This document shows, piece after piece, positions 13,101 to 28,100 of a stretch of 64,000 nt of DNA (position 1 is the first letter of the stretch; every line of letters starts with the position of its first letter). Both the position numbers and the translations under genes were made by a program. The notes beneath the pieces are model-generated. The model was not told where the DNA came from. It saw nothing but the letters and a program-made list of their open reading frames with translations, and did not search any database. The DNA comes from Balanoglossus misakiensis (lineage: Eukaryota; Hemichordata), in the NCBI GenBank assembly GCA_040954595.2, contig CM082577.2, positions 9,362,001 through 9,426,000 on the forward strand. Direction: 5' to 3'.

Positions 13101-16100
13101 AACCATTTTCTTCACAGATATTACAAGGTAGGCGAACAGATCCCTGTACCCTAGGTTGTTCAACTGAAACACTATTTGTTGACCAGAAAACTGGAGACTG
13201 CATTCAATCATTCTAAACAATGCAGCATTACTTTCTGTATGCTAAAAATGCCTTTAACCATGTACCTGTTTCAGGGTAGGGTGATCTGGCCACTCGGCCA
13301 GCAACTCTCTTATTCTGGTGACGAACTTCTCCATCACGGGTCGGCACTGCATGGCCTGTTCGATGCTGGCATCATGATAGATGTCGAAAGGTTTGTTGAA
13401 CAGGATGCCGGAGTTCTCGTGCTGTTTCGTGGTTTCACTGTCTTCTGTCTGAGTTGTGTTCTGGAGTATCTTGGCCATCAGCAGATGCGAGCCGAGAAGG
13501 CCACTGTCCAAAGAGCAATCTGAATGACAGATTAAAATACGGCATTTTAGAAATGACAGCGGAATGGTAAGGAGAGCATTTACAACGTGGCAGCAAATAC
13601 AATTGACCATCAGCCACACAAAATAACAGTTGGCGTCTTTGGTAGAGTATTATTTCCGAACATGTATAAATCTCCCAAAACACACAGCAGTTGAAGAAAC
13701 TGGCTTTATAAGTTCTGTTTACAAGGTTTTACTAAAGAGAATATTCTCTCTACGATTAAATTAATATCAGTTGATTTTAGCATGGTAACACATGACCGTG
13801 ATTAAAGTGTAGAATCTTTCCCAACCTTACAACACCTGGACCAGCCAATCAGAATGGCTCTACCTACCTGTTGATGGCCTGGCAGTCTGTGCCAATCGTG
13901 CAGCGACCCCATAGGCTAATGAGAATGGCCCCACATAGTCCACCGATCCCTGGTTGACATCCCTTGGGTGCAGCCATGCCGTTCTTGTGAGGCCGCGATA
14001 CAACACGTGATGGAGTTTGCACACTTCAGCCATTTCTGCTACATCCATCTTAAAGCTTGAAGTTCCTGATTGCTCTTTTCTACTTTTCTGTTCCTCCTGA
14101 TCGTCCTTCCCTTCCAGCGAGGGTGGTTCAGTCAAATCTTCAAAATCCTACACACACAAAAATATATGCTTTAGACGAATTTTCTATATAGTTTGTATTA
14201 CACCCAATGCAGACACTGTACTGTGATGTAGAGAGTGTTGGATGCACATCATACAAACATGTTCAAATTACATTCAAGTTTACACAGTAATTGTAATGAG
14301 TCTGGTCCACAATCATGTATGTCCATCTGCTCTACTTTAGGCAAGCGTTTGACTTTGAGTGCCTTGGTTACAACGACCTTACCTTGTGGAATGTCGGGAA
14401 ACTCTTCCTGAATTCCTCTTCCTCCCTCTCCTCCTCCGTCAATCCGTCCCCGTGCTCTTTCACCCGGTACTTGTACAGCTGGGCTTCCTCCTCCTCTCTC
14501 AGCCGGGCCAGCTCCTCCGCCTCCTTCCAGGACGACACCACGGCGTCCAAGAGTTGCTTCAGGAGGTCCAGCGTCTTGCCGTCAAACTGGCCTCTCAGTA
14601 CAGCGTGGTTGCTGGTGTGCAGCAGGGCGACCTTGAGAAGTCTGTGGAGACATTCAAGCAGAAAAGTATGTTACATCAATGAACACAACTTCCACTCGCT
14701 TATGTTTGTGATATTTCATTAGATATCGCACAACTTATCAGTGTGTCCTCTAACAAACATACATGTAATTTTTACAAGCTTTCAGTCAATTTAAGGATTT
14801 CTAGAAAATTATCTGAGTCAGCCCTATACCTCACCATGTAGTGTGGTTAACTTTCTTGAGTCACCAGTGAGTGGAGCTTAGATGGAACTTATTACGGCAA
14901 AGATCTAAAAGTTGACATGGCCATATACAGAAAAAGCAAACAGAATTTATATTGGTACATAAAAGTTGATCATCTATAGAGGATTTTACTCTTACTTTGC
15001 CTTGTAGTTGAAACCAGCAGACTTATCCTCATCGCCACCATCACTGGTATCGTGTTCACCAAGGAGAGACTCTATATTCTGTAAAAGCTGTAGAGTGTTC
15101 TCCTCACACAGGGCATCTGCCACACTCAGCGAAGATGGCAAACTCTCAGTGTGGTGGGGAAATCCGACCAGTGTCTGCAGCAGATCCTGTGTTGTTCTCA
15201 CCTGTCAATAAGTATGAATATTAAATATGCTCAATGCTAGGCTATCCATCACTAGTCATCTGGTTCATATAATTAGGTTGAGGGATCTTTGAGCCAACTG
15301 GTAACATTATACATTATATCTGATTGACCAATATGAGGATGCAATAACATTGTCAATCACAGCAAAGCATTGTCAGCTGTAGCAAAGTGTGCTTTTCAAA
15401 CCATTCTGTCCAACCTACTGAATTAACACTCCTGTAACAGTAGCACTCTGCAAGATAATGGCCTTTTTACATTCCAAACAGTTTTGCATTTTATACAATA
15501 ACAAGCTATTATAATGTACAGTATATATTGCATCAAGATAACCACACATTTTTCTATACTTCCCCCAAAATGTACTTGCATGTATTTTACCTACCTGACC
15601 AACCTTACTGACGGATCTGTGCAACTGCTCTTGCACGTTCTTGCAGTAGACCGCGTGAGCAACGACGCGCATGCCGTGAGCGACCTGCGACACCCCCGCC
15701 AGAAACGGCACCACCAGGTCCTTGTACATGGGGTACTCCTCCTGCATTCGCGACAGGAAGTGGTGAGCCGAACTCTGCCACGCCTTCTCTTCCTGCAGGA
15801 CGTTTGCCGCCGCCGCCACGTGGGTGCGTTTGCCGCGCTGTGGTTTCTTCTGGTCCTCGCACGCCGCTTTCAGTTTCTCGACGAGCGTGCGGACGGTGCG
15901 GAGGGAGCCGATGCTGGATGTGAAGTAGCGGATGTCTTGCAGGAGTACGTCAAACTGTGGTGTAAAAGCGAGCGAGTGAAATGTGATTTTTTTTTCAAGT
16001 TTCTATATTGTCAGCACATATGTGAATCCTCACAACTGGATGAATACAGAACTGCAGGATAAAACTCTTTCTTCAGATGGAAATTTTTTAAAAGTTGCTA

Positions 16101-19100
16101 CCGACCAAAACTGCTGAATGCAGTTGACTGAATATGGCTTTACAGACACAATCACAAAGACAATTTTTATAGACTGCAAATGGTTCTGAAATGGTTTCTT
16201 CAAACATGACGCACATAACTGGAATAACCATGGTATCGTTACTTCTTCAGATCCACGACTAATCAATTTTAACGAAACTCTGCACTGCAAAAAATTATAT
16301 CTGCTCCCAAACTTACTGTCGGAGGAGTTGGTCTGCAGGCAGTCTTCTTGGCGAGGTCAGAGGTCATGTCTTGCAGAACGCCCAGCCTGTTCTTCAGGTA
16401 CTTGACTCTAGGTGGCAGCACAGAATCTTGATACTTGTCCAGTGTCTGCCCTGTCAGCAACTCGGACGACTTGTTTCTCACCAACATCTCACTGTTTATA
16501 CTGTCACGCTGAAAATAAAAATGACATTTGTTACAAGAGGACAACATTTGTGAGAAAAAAATGAAAATTAAGAAATTCTGATACACGTACATAATATTCA
16601 AATCAATCTTCAAATTTCAGTATTGTATTTATGCTGTTTGAAAGTTGCAAATTAACAAAATGCAACACTAAATTTGCTGATCTCACCTCTTCTTCGGTAT
16701 ATTTCAGCTTAATTGCCGTCTTCTCAGCTGGATCAACCGGCCCCTGCGGAGCCAACAACAAGGCTTGAAGCAAACCCAGGTGCACCCAGCCTGTGCCACA
16801 ATTCAGTTGGTCCGCGATGGGGTCGTGCGACTGCACAGACTCTGATTGGCCGACGTCCTGTGTTACAGGGCTATGATTGGCCTGTAGCGTTTGATTGACT
16901 TTGACACAGTGAATGCATTCCGATAGCAAGTCTTTGACGTACGAGGGCAGGGTTGCTTGGCTGTTATGGGCGTCGGCCTGATGCTGTCTGCCGTGATCGA
17001 CCGCATACGGAAGAACCTTTGGCAGTTCATCAAGACTCATCATCAAATCATCTGCAGGTGCACTTCCGTTACTCAGATCGCTCAACAACCGTGCAGCACG
17101 AACAAGAACCTCCTCCTGTTCACCGCACACAAAGGATCTCATGGCGTAAATGAGATTTGCCAGGTTAGCTGTCAGACAGTTCCAGTTGTTATTTCTGTAT
17201 ATAAAAAAAGAGGGGAACCAAAAACTTGCTCAAGGTTGTTGCTGATGCTTGGTAGTAAATCTAGCAATCTTGGTCAAATGAGTGAGTTACTTGCACTGTT
17301 TACAAGATTTCACAGCAGATTTGAACACTGTCATCTGGACTGACAGTTCTGATTATCTGGTACCAGTATGTGTAAGCAATGAAAATAAAACATGTTATCT
17401 ACTAAACTGCAGACTACAAAGATCAAAATCCCACGACTGACTAGAACAGCTCCAGATTTATCAGCTCTCCAGTATTTAGAAAAAGATTTGTAAAGCATGT
17501 ATTTTCTCAAAATTTGTGTCACTGGAATTTCCACTCATTCAGTCTGTCTGTCATCTCACCTAAACTGCAGTGCCTTATCCGATAAGCTACTCCCATTGGA
17601 CCACAACACCTCTGTCAATTCATGCATCTGCCAGATCTTCTCATGGAATTTCCCCAGCGGAAGACCATGATTTCCGGCACTGACTTGAGCCCTCTTCGGC
17701 TGTTCCGGATCTGGCCGCTGTTTCTTCTCTTGTGAACGCAAGATTTCAAACGCAAACAATCCAACAGTGGACAGGTACTGCGATCCTGGACCCTGGGTAC
17801 ATGTATAAGAAAAAGTGTCAATAACATATTGTCAAAATACTTTGTGATTCTGCCCTTCTCAAGAGATATACACATAAGTTTTAAAAGATGATTGCCAGTG
17901 ATCCAGGTTCTTTCACAGCCAGTGCTTATATCAAAGGGGAAGTTTAGTCTGACTGATTTTTATGTGGTACATGTACCTTTGGCAGCATTATTGGTTACTG
18001 TGATCAGTCATGCATTGTTTTAATACATGCAGCCTGTCATGAATGTGAGTGCGTTAACTATGCCATATCCATCGGAAAATGGTCCCTGCCATATCTATCA
18101 TGTCATAGAAGCATAAGGTGCATGCTTTTCCCCCATACAGTAAGTTGATGAAGCCCTAGAATGTAACTTGCACCACTATTTTTGTCCCTTCTCTCTAAAC
18201 TAATTTATACATGGCAAAAATGGCTTTTCCTGAATAACCAAAACCAAAGCTAAGCAACCCCTTTAAACATCCAACTTCATTTCTGGAGACATTCAACAAA
18301 ATGCTTCACAGTGCCTCCTTTCCCGCTTACATTCTCAATGCTGTACGGCTGACTCCTCTTCACCGTGGCAACGTCGCTGTCCTCCACGGAAGATGGCTGC
18401 CACGACAGCCACTGATACGGTTGCTTGGTGACACACGACGACCAGGACGACTGCAGGAACTTCAGCAGGATCTCTGATGTCATGGAGCCGACCGCTTGCC
18501 GGTTGCGCAGAGTGTGGGCCACTCTCCTGTAGAGGGAGAGCTGCAGAGGCAGGGATGGGGTTGAGAGAGTTTTGTATGTCCGGAAATGTTCAAGATGTTC
18601 TGCGAGGTCTGCCTGTGGGTTGGTTCTGAAAAATGAAATAGCATAAATGGTATCAACAAATTATTGATCAGTCTTATAGCAGTGGCAAGATACAAAGCTG
18701 TACAGGAAGAAAAATTATGATTCAGCAGATGAAAACACACCGCAAAAGTACATGTACATGTAGCTTTACTAGGAAGTGAAGTAACATGTCTCATCAGACT
18801 TATTTAAGGTACATATGGACCTTTGTTATTTAATTTAAAGTTAAAATCTTGAAAGCATGATGTATTACTGTAATATATTATGTGGCAGAGTTTAACCCTT
18901 TCACCACAATGGTTCAGTCCAAACCCATTGTTTCCTAAGGCAAAGCGGAACCACTAAAGAGGGAACTGGGGGTGAAAGGGTTAAGAAGCAAGATACATGC
19001 ACTCACGTCTTTCTATGTTGACGAACGGTTCTCCTGAGCAACGCCGTCATCAGCTGACACTCCCTCTGCCTTCCAATCCATTCAAACACCGGCCAGAGTT

Positions 19101-22100
19101 GAACCCTGGTCTCCAGCACTGCATCTGGCAGTGCTGTCTGCACCTCTGTTGTCACGGTTTCCACTGGCTCACCATCCACTTCCATCGCTGCGGCCATGTT
19201 GTCCGGATCTTCGTAAAGCTGTTGCCTGGTCAGCTTTGTTTCAACGTGATCGATTTTGTCCAGCAAATCATCTGGGATTATTCAATGAGAAGATAATGGC
19301 AGCTTTACTACAAAGTTGATGATTTGACTGTTCGCTGACATGTACATCTCATCACCACATACACACTGTTTATCTATTCCTGAAATGTATTTGCATTGAC
19401 TCAAACATTGGTTGCATTGACACTACGTGACTTTCAAATGGGAATGTGACATATGAGAGGTTAACATAAGAGAATCTCACAGATGGAAACAAGAAAGCCA
19501 ACATACCGATATTGTCATTCCCGCACTCATTCATGGCATAGGCCTCCATTAGAATTTCTTCCATTTCGCCGCAGAGCTTGTTCTGATCGGACACGAGGAA
19601 AGAAATCCTTCTATCCTGTTCCTGTTGCATTCTCACCGCTGCGGTGTCACTGTTGCCACCGAACACATCCACGCACCGACACAGCTTGTGGAGATGCCGG
19701 GTCAAGTCGGCAACCACCGGGCTCTTGTAAGGCACGGGAAAGCCCAGGTCTCGCCACACGATCATCTGAGCCTGCGATGCTCTGGAGTCGTGGGAGAGCG
19801 ACTGGTGAATGCGACTGACGACGGTGATCAACTCGGCCGACAATCTGTGGTGGGTTGCAACCAAAAGGAAAGATGAAAATTAAGAAAAGTCAGCTGAAGT
19901 GAAGGCTATCTTTAAATTAATGTACAATGTATGAATGTTAACCGTCTTGGTCAACTATTTCAAATACATGTATAGTTTGAAGTTCAAATGAATTTCTGTA
20001 ATAGCATGGAATGGACACTGTATGCTAGAACTTTACACCCCAAACCCTGCAATCAACAAAACAGATTATATCACTGAATATGATCTACAATTGGCCACTG
20101 GATTTTTTTCAGCAACATGTGAAGATTTCTCTTCTACTAATGTATTTTAAAATGTATATACAAATGCTCAATTTTGTATAAAATAAATTGACATTATATG
20201 CACACATTATGGATATTGTGTCTATAAAAATGATAAGGTATGTTTCTATGCTCATGTTGATAGGTTTCTGTTATATACACATCAACATGCTCACTTACTC
20301 TGCATCTTGTCCTGCCAAGAGTTTGGTCGCAGTGAAGAGAGTCTTCTTGAAAACCCAATTCCAGTGTAGGCTGAGTTGTGACAGGGCCAGCTGTTGTCTG
20401 TCTGATATTGGCCGATTGCTCACGTCCCAGAATCTGTCTCTCCATGACAACGCCTCCAGCACCTGAAGTAAACAAAGTGCAACATATGTATCTTTGCACC
20501 TGGGCTGATGAACATTGTGCAAACATTGCTGAGGATTTTTATACCCAGAAATGGAATTTTCAGTCATGCTGTATGTTTTACATCTTCTGTGGTAACCTAA
20601 GATGTTATTCTACTGCAGAAGGCTTCTAATCACACTGTACAATACATATGCAAATGAGGGCACAAGAACCCAATATGCATCAAGTGTTCAACTACTGTAT
20701 GTGCATGCATTATGTACTGTGGCTGATTGAAGCATTCAATTTAGCTGTTAGATCCATATGGCAGATACCTGATGCAACAGACTCATGAGAGTCCAAAACG
20801 CCATAAACAAATCCTCCCATCCATACACATGTACACAGCCACATTCCTCTTTGAGAATAACGCAACCATACCTGAGTCATGCCTGAATCCTCTAGTCGAC
20901 TGTCGGCCAGTAGGCAGGTGGCTATGTGTCGATCAAAGTTGACAAAGAACGGATAGAGGTGAGCGACGACTGGATCTGGCAAGGATTCTGCAGCTATGAA
21001 ACCTGTAGAGAACACATGTATGAGATATCAGGGATGCAAGGGTGTGAATAATTCTGCTCCTAGGTCTCAAAGAATGTACTAATTATCTTGCTAACTGAGA
21101 TGTTTCTTATATACATCATCACTGGCTTGTAAAGAAGACCCATTTTAGAGGGATTATGGTCTATTATAAGCTTGTTTGGAAAAGTGAGGGTGAACGGGTT
21201 ATATCGAAAATTTGCTGATACTAACCTTTATTGAATGCAAAGGACAATTGTATGCAGGTGCGTGGCTGCTGCTTCTCAGTGACTTGGACGTACACAGTAT
21301 TTTCCATGAAGTGTCGTACTTCTCTCCAAATTGTAATGTACAGCCTGGAAAACAAAATCAACATGCGTGTTGCCGAAAACATCGAAGAATAATCTGTCGC
21401 CTATTCACGTCCACTACCTTGGTACATGTTTGTCCCAGTGCTCATTTTGGAACTCTCGTTGTAGTTGGACTGACTCTATTTCTCCAGAAAGAAAAATAAC
21501 ACTTGAACAAGTTACTTTTAATTTTTACAGTACCCACAAATTATAATGTACATGTTGCTCTCAAGTTAACATGCATTTTTGTTTTAATTTTTAATGATAA
21601 ACTGACTTAAAAAATGCAAAAGCACTTGACAATACCTGTTGGTGAGGGACCTCACAGAGTGGAAGTTCAAGTAACACTGAAGCTGTTGGTTCCATTGCAA
21701 GTCGTACGGAAAATTACCCAAGATCTGCAAGTCTGTACAATATAATCATTTTGGGAAAATTAAATTAACATTACTTGACACTCATGTTTCATTAAACTGA
21801 ATAGCAAATAAAATGAGGGAAATGGAAAAAATTACAGAAGAGGCAAATAGAGACCGATTATTCATTTTGGTGAGTTTTTTTTACTCCCGTGTCTACAAGC
21901 GGGATGGAAGTTGTGAGCGGTTCAACGTTGATTCACTATATATCCACATATAGAATAACACAAATGGTTTCTTGTATCAAACATAATTGATGGAAAAAGG
22001 GCAGCGAGAGACTTTGTCCCTTTAATTAATTTTAGCAAATGTACTATTTCCTAGACAGTTTTACCTGACTCTGAAATGCCCATCTCAACCAAGAAAGTCC

Positions 22101-25100
22101 ATAACTTTCGCATCAATCCTCCATCAAAAACACTCTTCATCACGTGCACGGCGACATCCGGAAGGTGTTCCGTTACTTCGTTCCCACTTCCGGGCACCGG
22201 CCTCCTCCGTTTACTCTTTCCGGGAGGCAGTTTGCTTCTGATGACACCGCAGATGAACTCCATCCGTAGTTTCCAGTCGCGGAGAGTTGCCAGTTCTACC
22301 ACGGTCAGCATGGCCGGCAGCAGTTGTTTCTCCAGATGGCTTTTGCCTTGGACGTCAATCTGCAATCTCTCGCCTGAGAGCTCAGTCAGCGATAATGGCT
22401 CCTCCCTGTGACAGACCACATGAAATCGACTTGTATTTTACAGGATTCGAACCCAGACCTATACCTATACCAATTCCACATCCCAGAACAGGTCATTTCA
22501 ATAAAAGAGTCCTGAGCATGTCCTTTATCTGAGTACAACACACAAACAAACACATGCATACGATAAGCCCAGGCATCATACCATATCAACTGACACCAAT
22601 TTGAAGAAAAGATAATTATTAGCAAATTCATGGCATGAAACTTCCTCAAAACTCTGGCTTGTCTTGCAGACAACCTCTGAAATCATTTCAACAAAGGATA
22701 ATCTCCCTGTTAAATTTTTCATGTGAAGTACTTAATTTGTGAACACGCAACTCCACCATTTTGGAAATACTCCTCTCTTTCTGTACACATGTCAGTATTA
22801 CCTGTTGGGACTGTGAAGAGACAGCTGATTCAGCAGATGAAGAAGAACACATCCCTGTCTTCGGACTGTAGCCAATTCTGAATTACTGCTGTACTCCAGT
22901 ACAGAGGGCAAAGAGTCTGGCCACTGGCCCTCCTGTGTCAGTACGGACGACTTTGTTTGTTTCTCCATGGACAGAAAATCTACGTTTCCCAGGGTGTCCA
23001 ATATTGTCTGCTTGGCAACCTGTTAAGTACAAAAAATAATACAATGTTTCAGGTACAGAATGCAGGCAAAAAATGTTCACAATGTGCTGAGTTTTGTTAC
23101 AATTATCATGTCTGTCTTCAAAAAGTTATGAACGCAAACACTGAAGAGCAGATTGTGAGTTTTGTCGCTGGAGTTGACAAGAAAAAAGTCTACAAAAATG
23201 ACAACAGTGAACGACAAACATCATCTTCGTGGACACGCCCATCCACACGCTCATTACTCTACACTATTGAGTGTTTGATGAAGACAAGATCACCAAAATT
23301 CAAATTTCATATTTGGGCATTTGTACCACGATGATAAAGCTCAGATTTACAAGATTTTTGTTGCGTACTGACCTGTCTATTGGTATACGACCTTTGACCT
23401 CTGACATACACATCAGTGCAGGCCGCAAACATGGCCGAGACGACGTCGTTTCCTCTTTGAAGTTCTTGCACCGTGAGAGACGCAGAGTGAAGGAGATCTA
23501 GCAATGAACAAGGCTCAGCACCTGCCAATAAAATATGAATAAAATACTATAATACAAACAGCTCATAAAAGTTTGCAAGATCGATCCATCTCAGCTTACA
23601 CAAAAGCTGTCAGAATGAAACTAAAATATGACAGATAATTCACCTGTAAGGCTGGTCTTGAGCGATCTGTGTAGTTCGATCAACGTGTCACACGGTTGCT
23701 GTCCTACGAGTCCAATTCCGTGAAGTAAACTCTTCAAGTCATGTGAGCCATAGTCACCATCTTCATTCTGATTGAACAAAAGAAACAAACACAGAATGTC
23801 ACAGTGTACCACCGTACTGATCTTAAATTCTAAATTGGCCCCAGCAGAACTTTTAACGTCAGATTATTGGCTATGTCCGATATTTCATGGGTGCCGATTA
23901 TATGCAGTGTTTTGTGTACATCTCAGCACTACAGGGACAATGCTAGTGTTAACGCACTTATTATTACCTGCAAGAATGATGTTACAGCTTTTGAACAGCT
24001 GAGTGGCAATGTCAAAAAGTTATTCTGGAAGCAGCCACATACATGTACATGTACTACACTCTTGCCAAGTGAAGATTAGATTTATTATCATAGATCATAA
24101 TTCAGGCAATCTCTGACTGTACAGCCAGTAAAGCATGGCGACACTGGGGTACAACAGCAACAGAGTTCATTACCTCTCCAAGTATATAGATTTCCACCCC
24201 TCTGTTTCTCATGGCCCTGGAGATTTCACCATGTCTTGGATCCATGGCTAAAATCAATCTGTGTAGATCACAAAAATATGAATATTTTATTACAGTGTAT
24301 TATTAAACAGGCAGGCATAAATAGTGGTACGGTAATTGTAATTGTAATTTTGTTACTAAGGACAAGCATAAAACTGACAATCTGAAGACATAAGGCATAC
24401 TGGTATTACCTGAAATCTGGATGCGGTTTGATTGTAGGAATTTCTCCGTCTATCACTCCCCTCTCGTTGATGCTGAGTACTCCATCGGGTTCCAACAGTG
24501 CATTCAGTCTGTCCAGAACAGATGGGCTACAGAGAAAAAAGAAATCAGAGATGACATTAGTCAAACATATATGGCCATTAAAATTCCCATTATTTTGCTT
24601 CTCTATATGTAACTACACTCTTACATGTACATGTACGTACATCAGATTTTCTAAATGTAGTTTCACATATCCATTCCATTCCATTGGATTTGATGGGCCA
24701 AATGCATGAACGTTTAATATCTGGGGAAATTCCGAATGATGACAATCATTCATTTCTTACCTGCAGAAGTTCACATTATCGATGAGAAGCCAGTCTCCAT
24801 TGTTCAAAGCCTGCACCAGCAATCCATCGACCCATTCGAATTTACCCCCACCTCTGCCGTCACGGTGGCCATCTTTGTGGAATCTGCTCCTCAATTCTTC
24901 AAACTTGGACTTCAAGGTGGGCAGCTCCTCTATAGAATAAAAGATGCAGTTATGTATTCTGTGATAAATTCACAGTTCATAATTATATGAATTCGAGATT
25001 AATAGTATTATTCTCCTCCATTTATATCAATCAATGTTATGTAAATTTTACAGAAATATCATTTTGGGCATTTCTAGTGACCCACAAAAAAAATATTCTC

Positions 25101-28100
25101 ATACTTTATAAAAAATGGGATTGTGAAGGCATTTTAAATTGATCAAGCTGTAAATGGGGGTTTCAAGACTGACCTTTGACCTGTACGACATCATGCTTCC
25201 CACAATGCTTTTCTACAAGACCGAGCAACTTGTCCACGGCCTGAAATGCCTCTCGCGACAATCCGCAAACCTCTGTCTTCTTGCTGTCGTTACCTCTCAC
25301 TGGGACAGACCCTGCAAAATAATGTCACCATTTTGTTTTCATATGACCATTTTACAAACAAAGCTAGTAGTTTCTCATAATACCAGCATTGAAAATCCAT
25401 CTGTACATATAGCTCGTCTTTCTGCATGACCAAATATTTTACTTGTACACTGACTACAGTGGAGTTTAACGTAAGCCATGTGGTATCGGGTAAAAAAAAG
25501 CAAACCCAATCAAAGATGCTGGTTTAGTAGATATCAAAGCACTGACACACACTCAACACAAATGATATGTTGCTTAGCTTGAAACCATCTGGAACCAGGC
25601 TCTCATGATTTCTCATTTAGCTAAACAGATCATTCAACTACATTTCTACTACCAAAAAAACCCTCTCACCACTGTGGAACCTTTCAGAGAATGTAAACCA
25701 GGCATTCATCAGCTGCTGTGCGTGCTGTCTGCACTTCTTCTCTTGTTTCAGAAGCAGGAATCTGACGAGCTCGAGAACCAGGCCCTGCAGTGACTGAGTC
25801 AGCTGCTCCCAGTGACGATTTAAATCAGCCTGATAGGGTCAAGACGAAAAAAAAAATGATTTTCAATGGCTTGTCATGGAAAGCTAGCGAAGACACGCTA
25901 AGATAGACTTGGACGTTTCAAAACTGATGTCCATGGTTGTGTTGTCTGAAAAGACATCTCTGACCATTACATTAGTAGGTACAGAATCCCCAATTTCTAA
26001 CTTGCTCTATCATTTCAGCTAGTTCCATATACATGTATGTAGTAGACCAATCAGTTTTGCGTTATCCGGTATTGAGTCTAGAGTTAGGAATAGTTTTCTT
26101 CAGTACAGCCTCAACATTGGTAGAATAATGGAACGATGCCAACTTTGGGTTGGCAAGTCCACAATGAAGTCATGTTATAATGTAACTTGGATAGTTCCAC
26201 GATAAAATAGCCAGGTCACAATCTTTTCTCACCTGCTCAAATCCGCCCAGTAGTTCAGTGGTATCCATGGCGCTGTTCATGGCCATCACTTGCAACCTGT
26301 GCCCAGTCAGCTGTGCCAGGAGTTGCACCAGTGACGTCTTTCCGCTGGAATGTGGACCAACCTGCAATGGCCATCAGTAGTTGATTAAAGTTCATGTACG
26401 AATTTGTGTATTAAAATTTTAATTCTATTGATGAATCAGCATAACTCAATTCTGATTATCATTATCCACTACATAATGAAATTGCCACAGTTTTTTAAAA
26501 AGCTTTTAGTCAATTTGAGGATTTCTTAAAAATTTCTGATTCAGCCCTATACCTTTGCATGTAGTGTGGACAATTTTCTTGAGTCACCAGTGAGTTTGTT
26601 GAGTCAGTGGCGGGTCATATGGGCTTAGAGGGCACACAACACTGAATCATACAATATTTCTCATGTTCTAATCAACAAAATTTGTACACCTACCAGAATG
26701 GCCATCCAGTTCATCTCAATGCATTTCATCAGAGCCTCCAACGGTTCCAACAGATGATGCAGCAGTTTCAGGGGCATTCTCAGACTCACCGTGTGTAGAG
26801 TATCTTGTTGACTCCTCAGCAGGAACGAATGACCCGCCTGTCAAATCATGAGATGCAAACAACATACTTAGATAGATTCTGATGATACACCAGGAGTGAT
26901 AAATTTCTACACGGACTCTTTATCTGGAGATTACTCCCAAACTAGATGCTACATGTATCTGTTGGTAAGATGTTGAGTGATGCCTTCATTTTACTTCAAC
27001 ACACTTCATTAAGACCCAAGATTCCGTACAGATCAGATGCCAAGCACAAGCACTGAACTGAGAAAGCCAAAACATGGAACAAATGGCTCTGGTACAAATG
27101 CAACTGTCTGCTGATAAAAACACTGACCTGGCATAGAGTTTACATGAAGCAAACAAATACAAAAATCTTACCTGCACAATTTCTGCCGTAATGTGGAACT
27201 GTCTGCTAGACCGGTACGGCTCTGCCCATTCTCCTTGCTGGTCAAACACTGATGTGTACAGTTCCAACACCTACAGAAATGGAAAGACTCACATTATCGA
27301 AAAATGTCCATGCTTTGCTGGAGAAAAAAATGTCCAGACAAATTTTGTTGCATGTCTAATCTGTTGCCAGATTGTGTATCCGATATCACTCTTCTTTCTC
27401 AGTGATTGAGGGTTACTTGTTTTTGTTTATATATTGTTAAAGTCTCTCCCACATACAAATTACCTACATTTTCATACACACATTGTAATACAGACATATG
27501 ACCACAACAGTGACAAAAATGCTACTTAGTATTGCTGTCAGCTCACCTTCTCCTTGTCCTGTTTGCCTCTCATTCTTTGTCCGTAGATTAAATTGACGTG
27601 TTCGCCGGGATTCCGCTGCATGCTGTCTTGGTTTTGCGTCATCAGGTCGCACCACCTGAACAGGTCCCTCAGGTTGAACTCCCAGGGTCCTCCTCTCTGA
27701 CCCCACTGGCATGTTACCATGGTTACATCATACAGCTGTTTAAGTCAACAAAAAAGACAAGAGAAATATTGAAATGATTAAACAATGTAACTCATGACAT
27801 TGTGACTGTTCTCTCTTAAAACCACAGTAGTGCATCTGTCTGGAGTGATGTACTGGTAGATTTTTCTCGTGCTCAGATTTCCGAGCATGTCTGTTACCAA
27901 GAGATCCAATGGAAACATACATCCATACATACATCCATACATACATGTAAAGACGCAACTGATTCCATAAGGTCCCATGTACTAGTATATACATACCAAA
28001 TGGGACCTAAAATATGAAAACATCACCATCAAGATGTACACAGACATAAGTATATGTTGATGGCATCATACCTTGTTGTTGAATTCAATCATCTTCTTCA

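Noticed and set aside
15514-16062. 182-residue plus-strand frame opposite midasin exon 62
   Set aside because: Antisense of a GC-rich coding exon; no similarity and it ends just past the exon borders.
21028-21126. Possible box C/D snoRNA on the minus strand (GTGATGA ... CTGA) in a midasin intron
   Set aside because: No terminal stem next to the boxes and no clear C'/D' pair; spacing alone is not enough.
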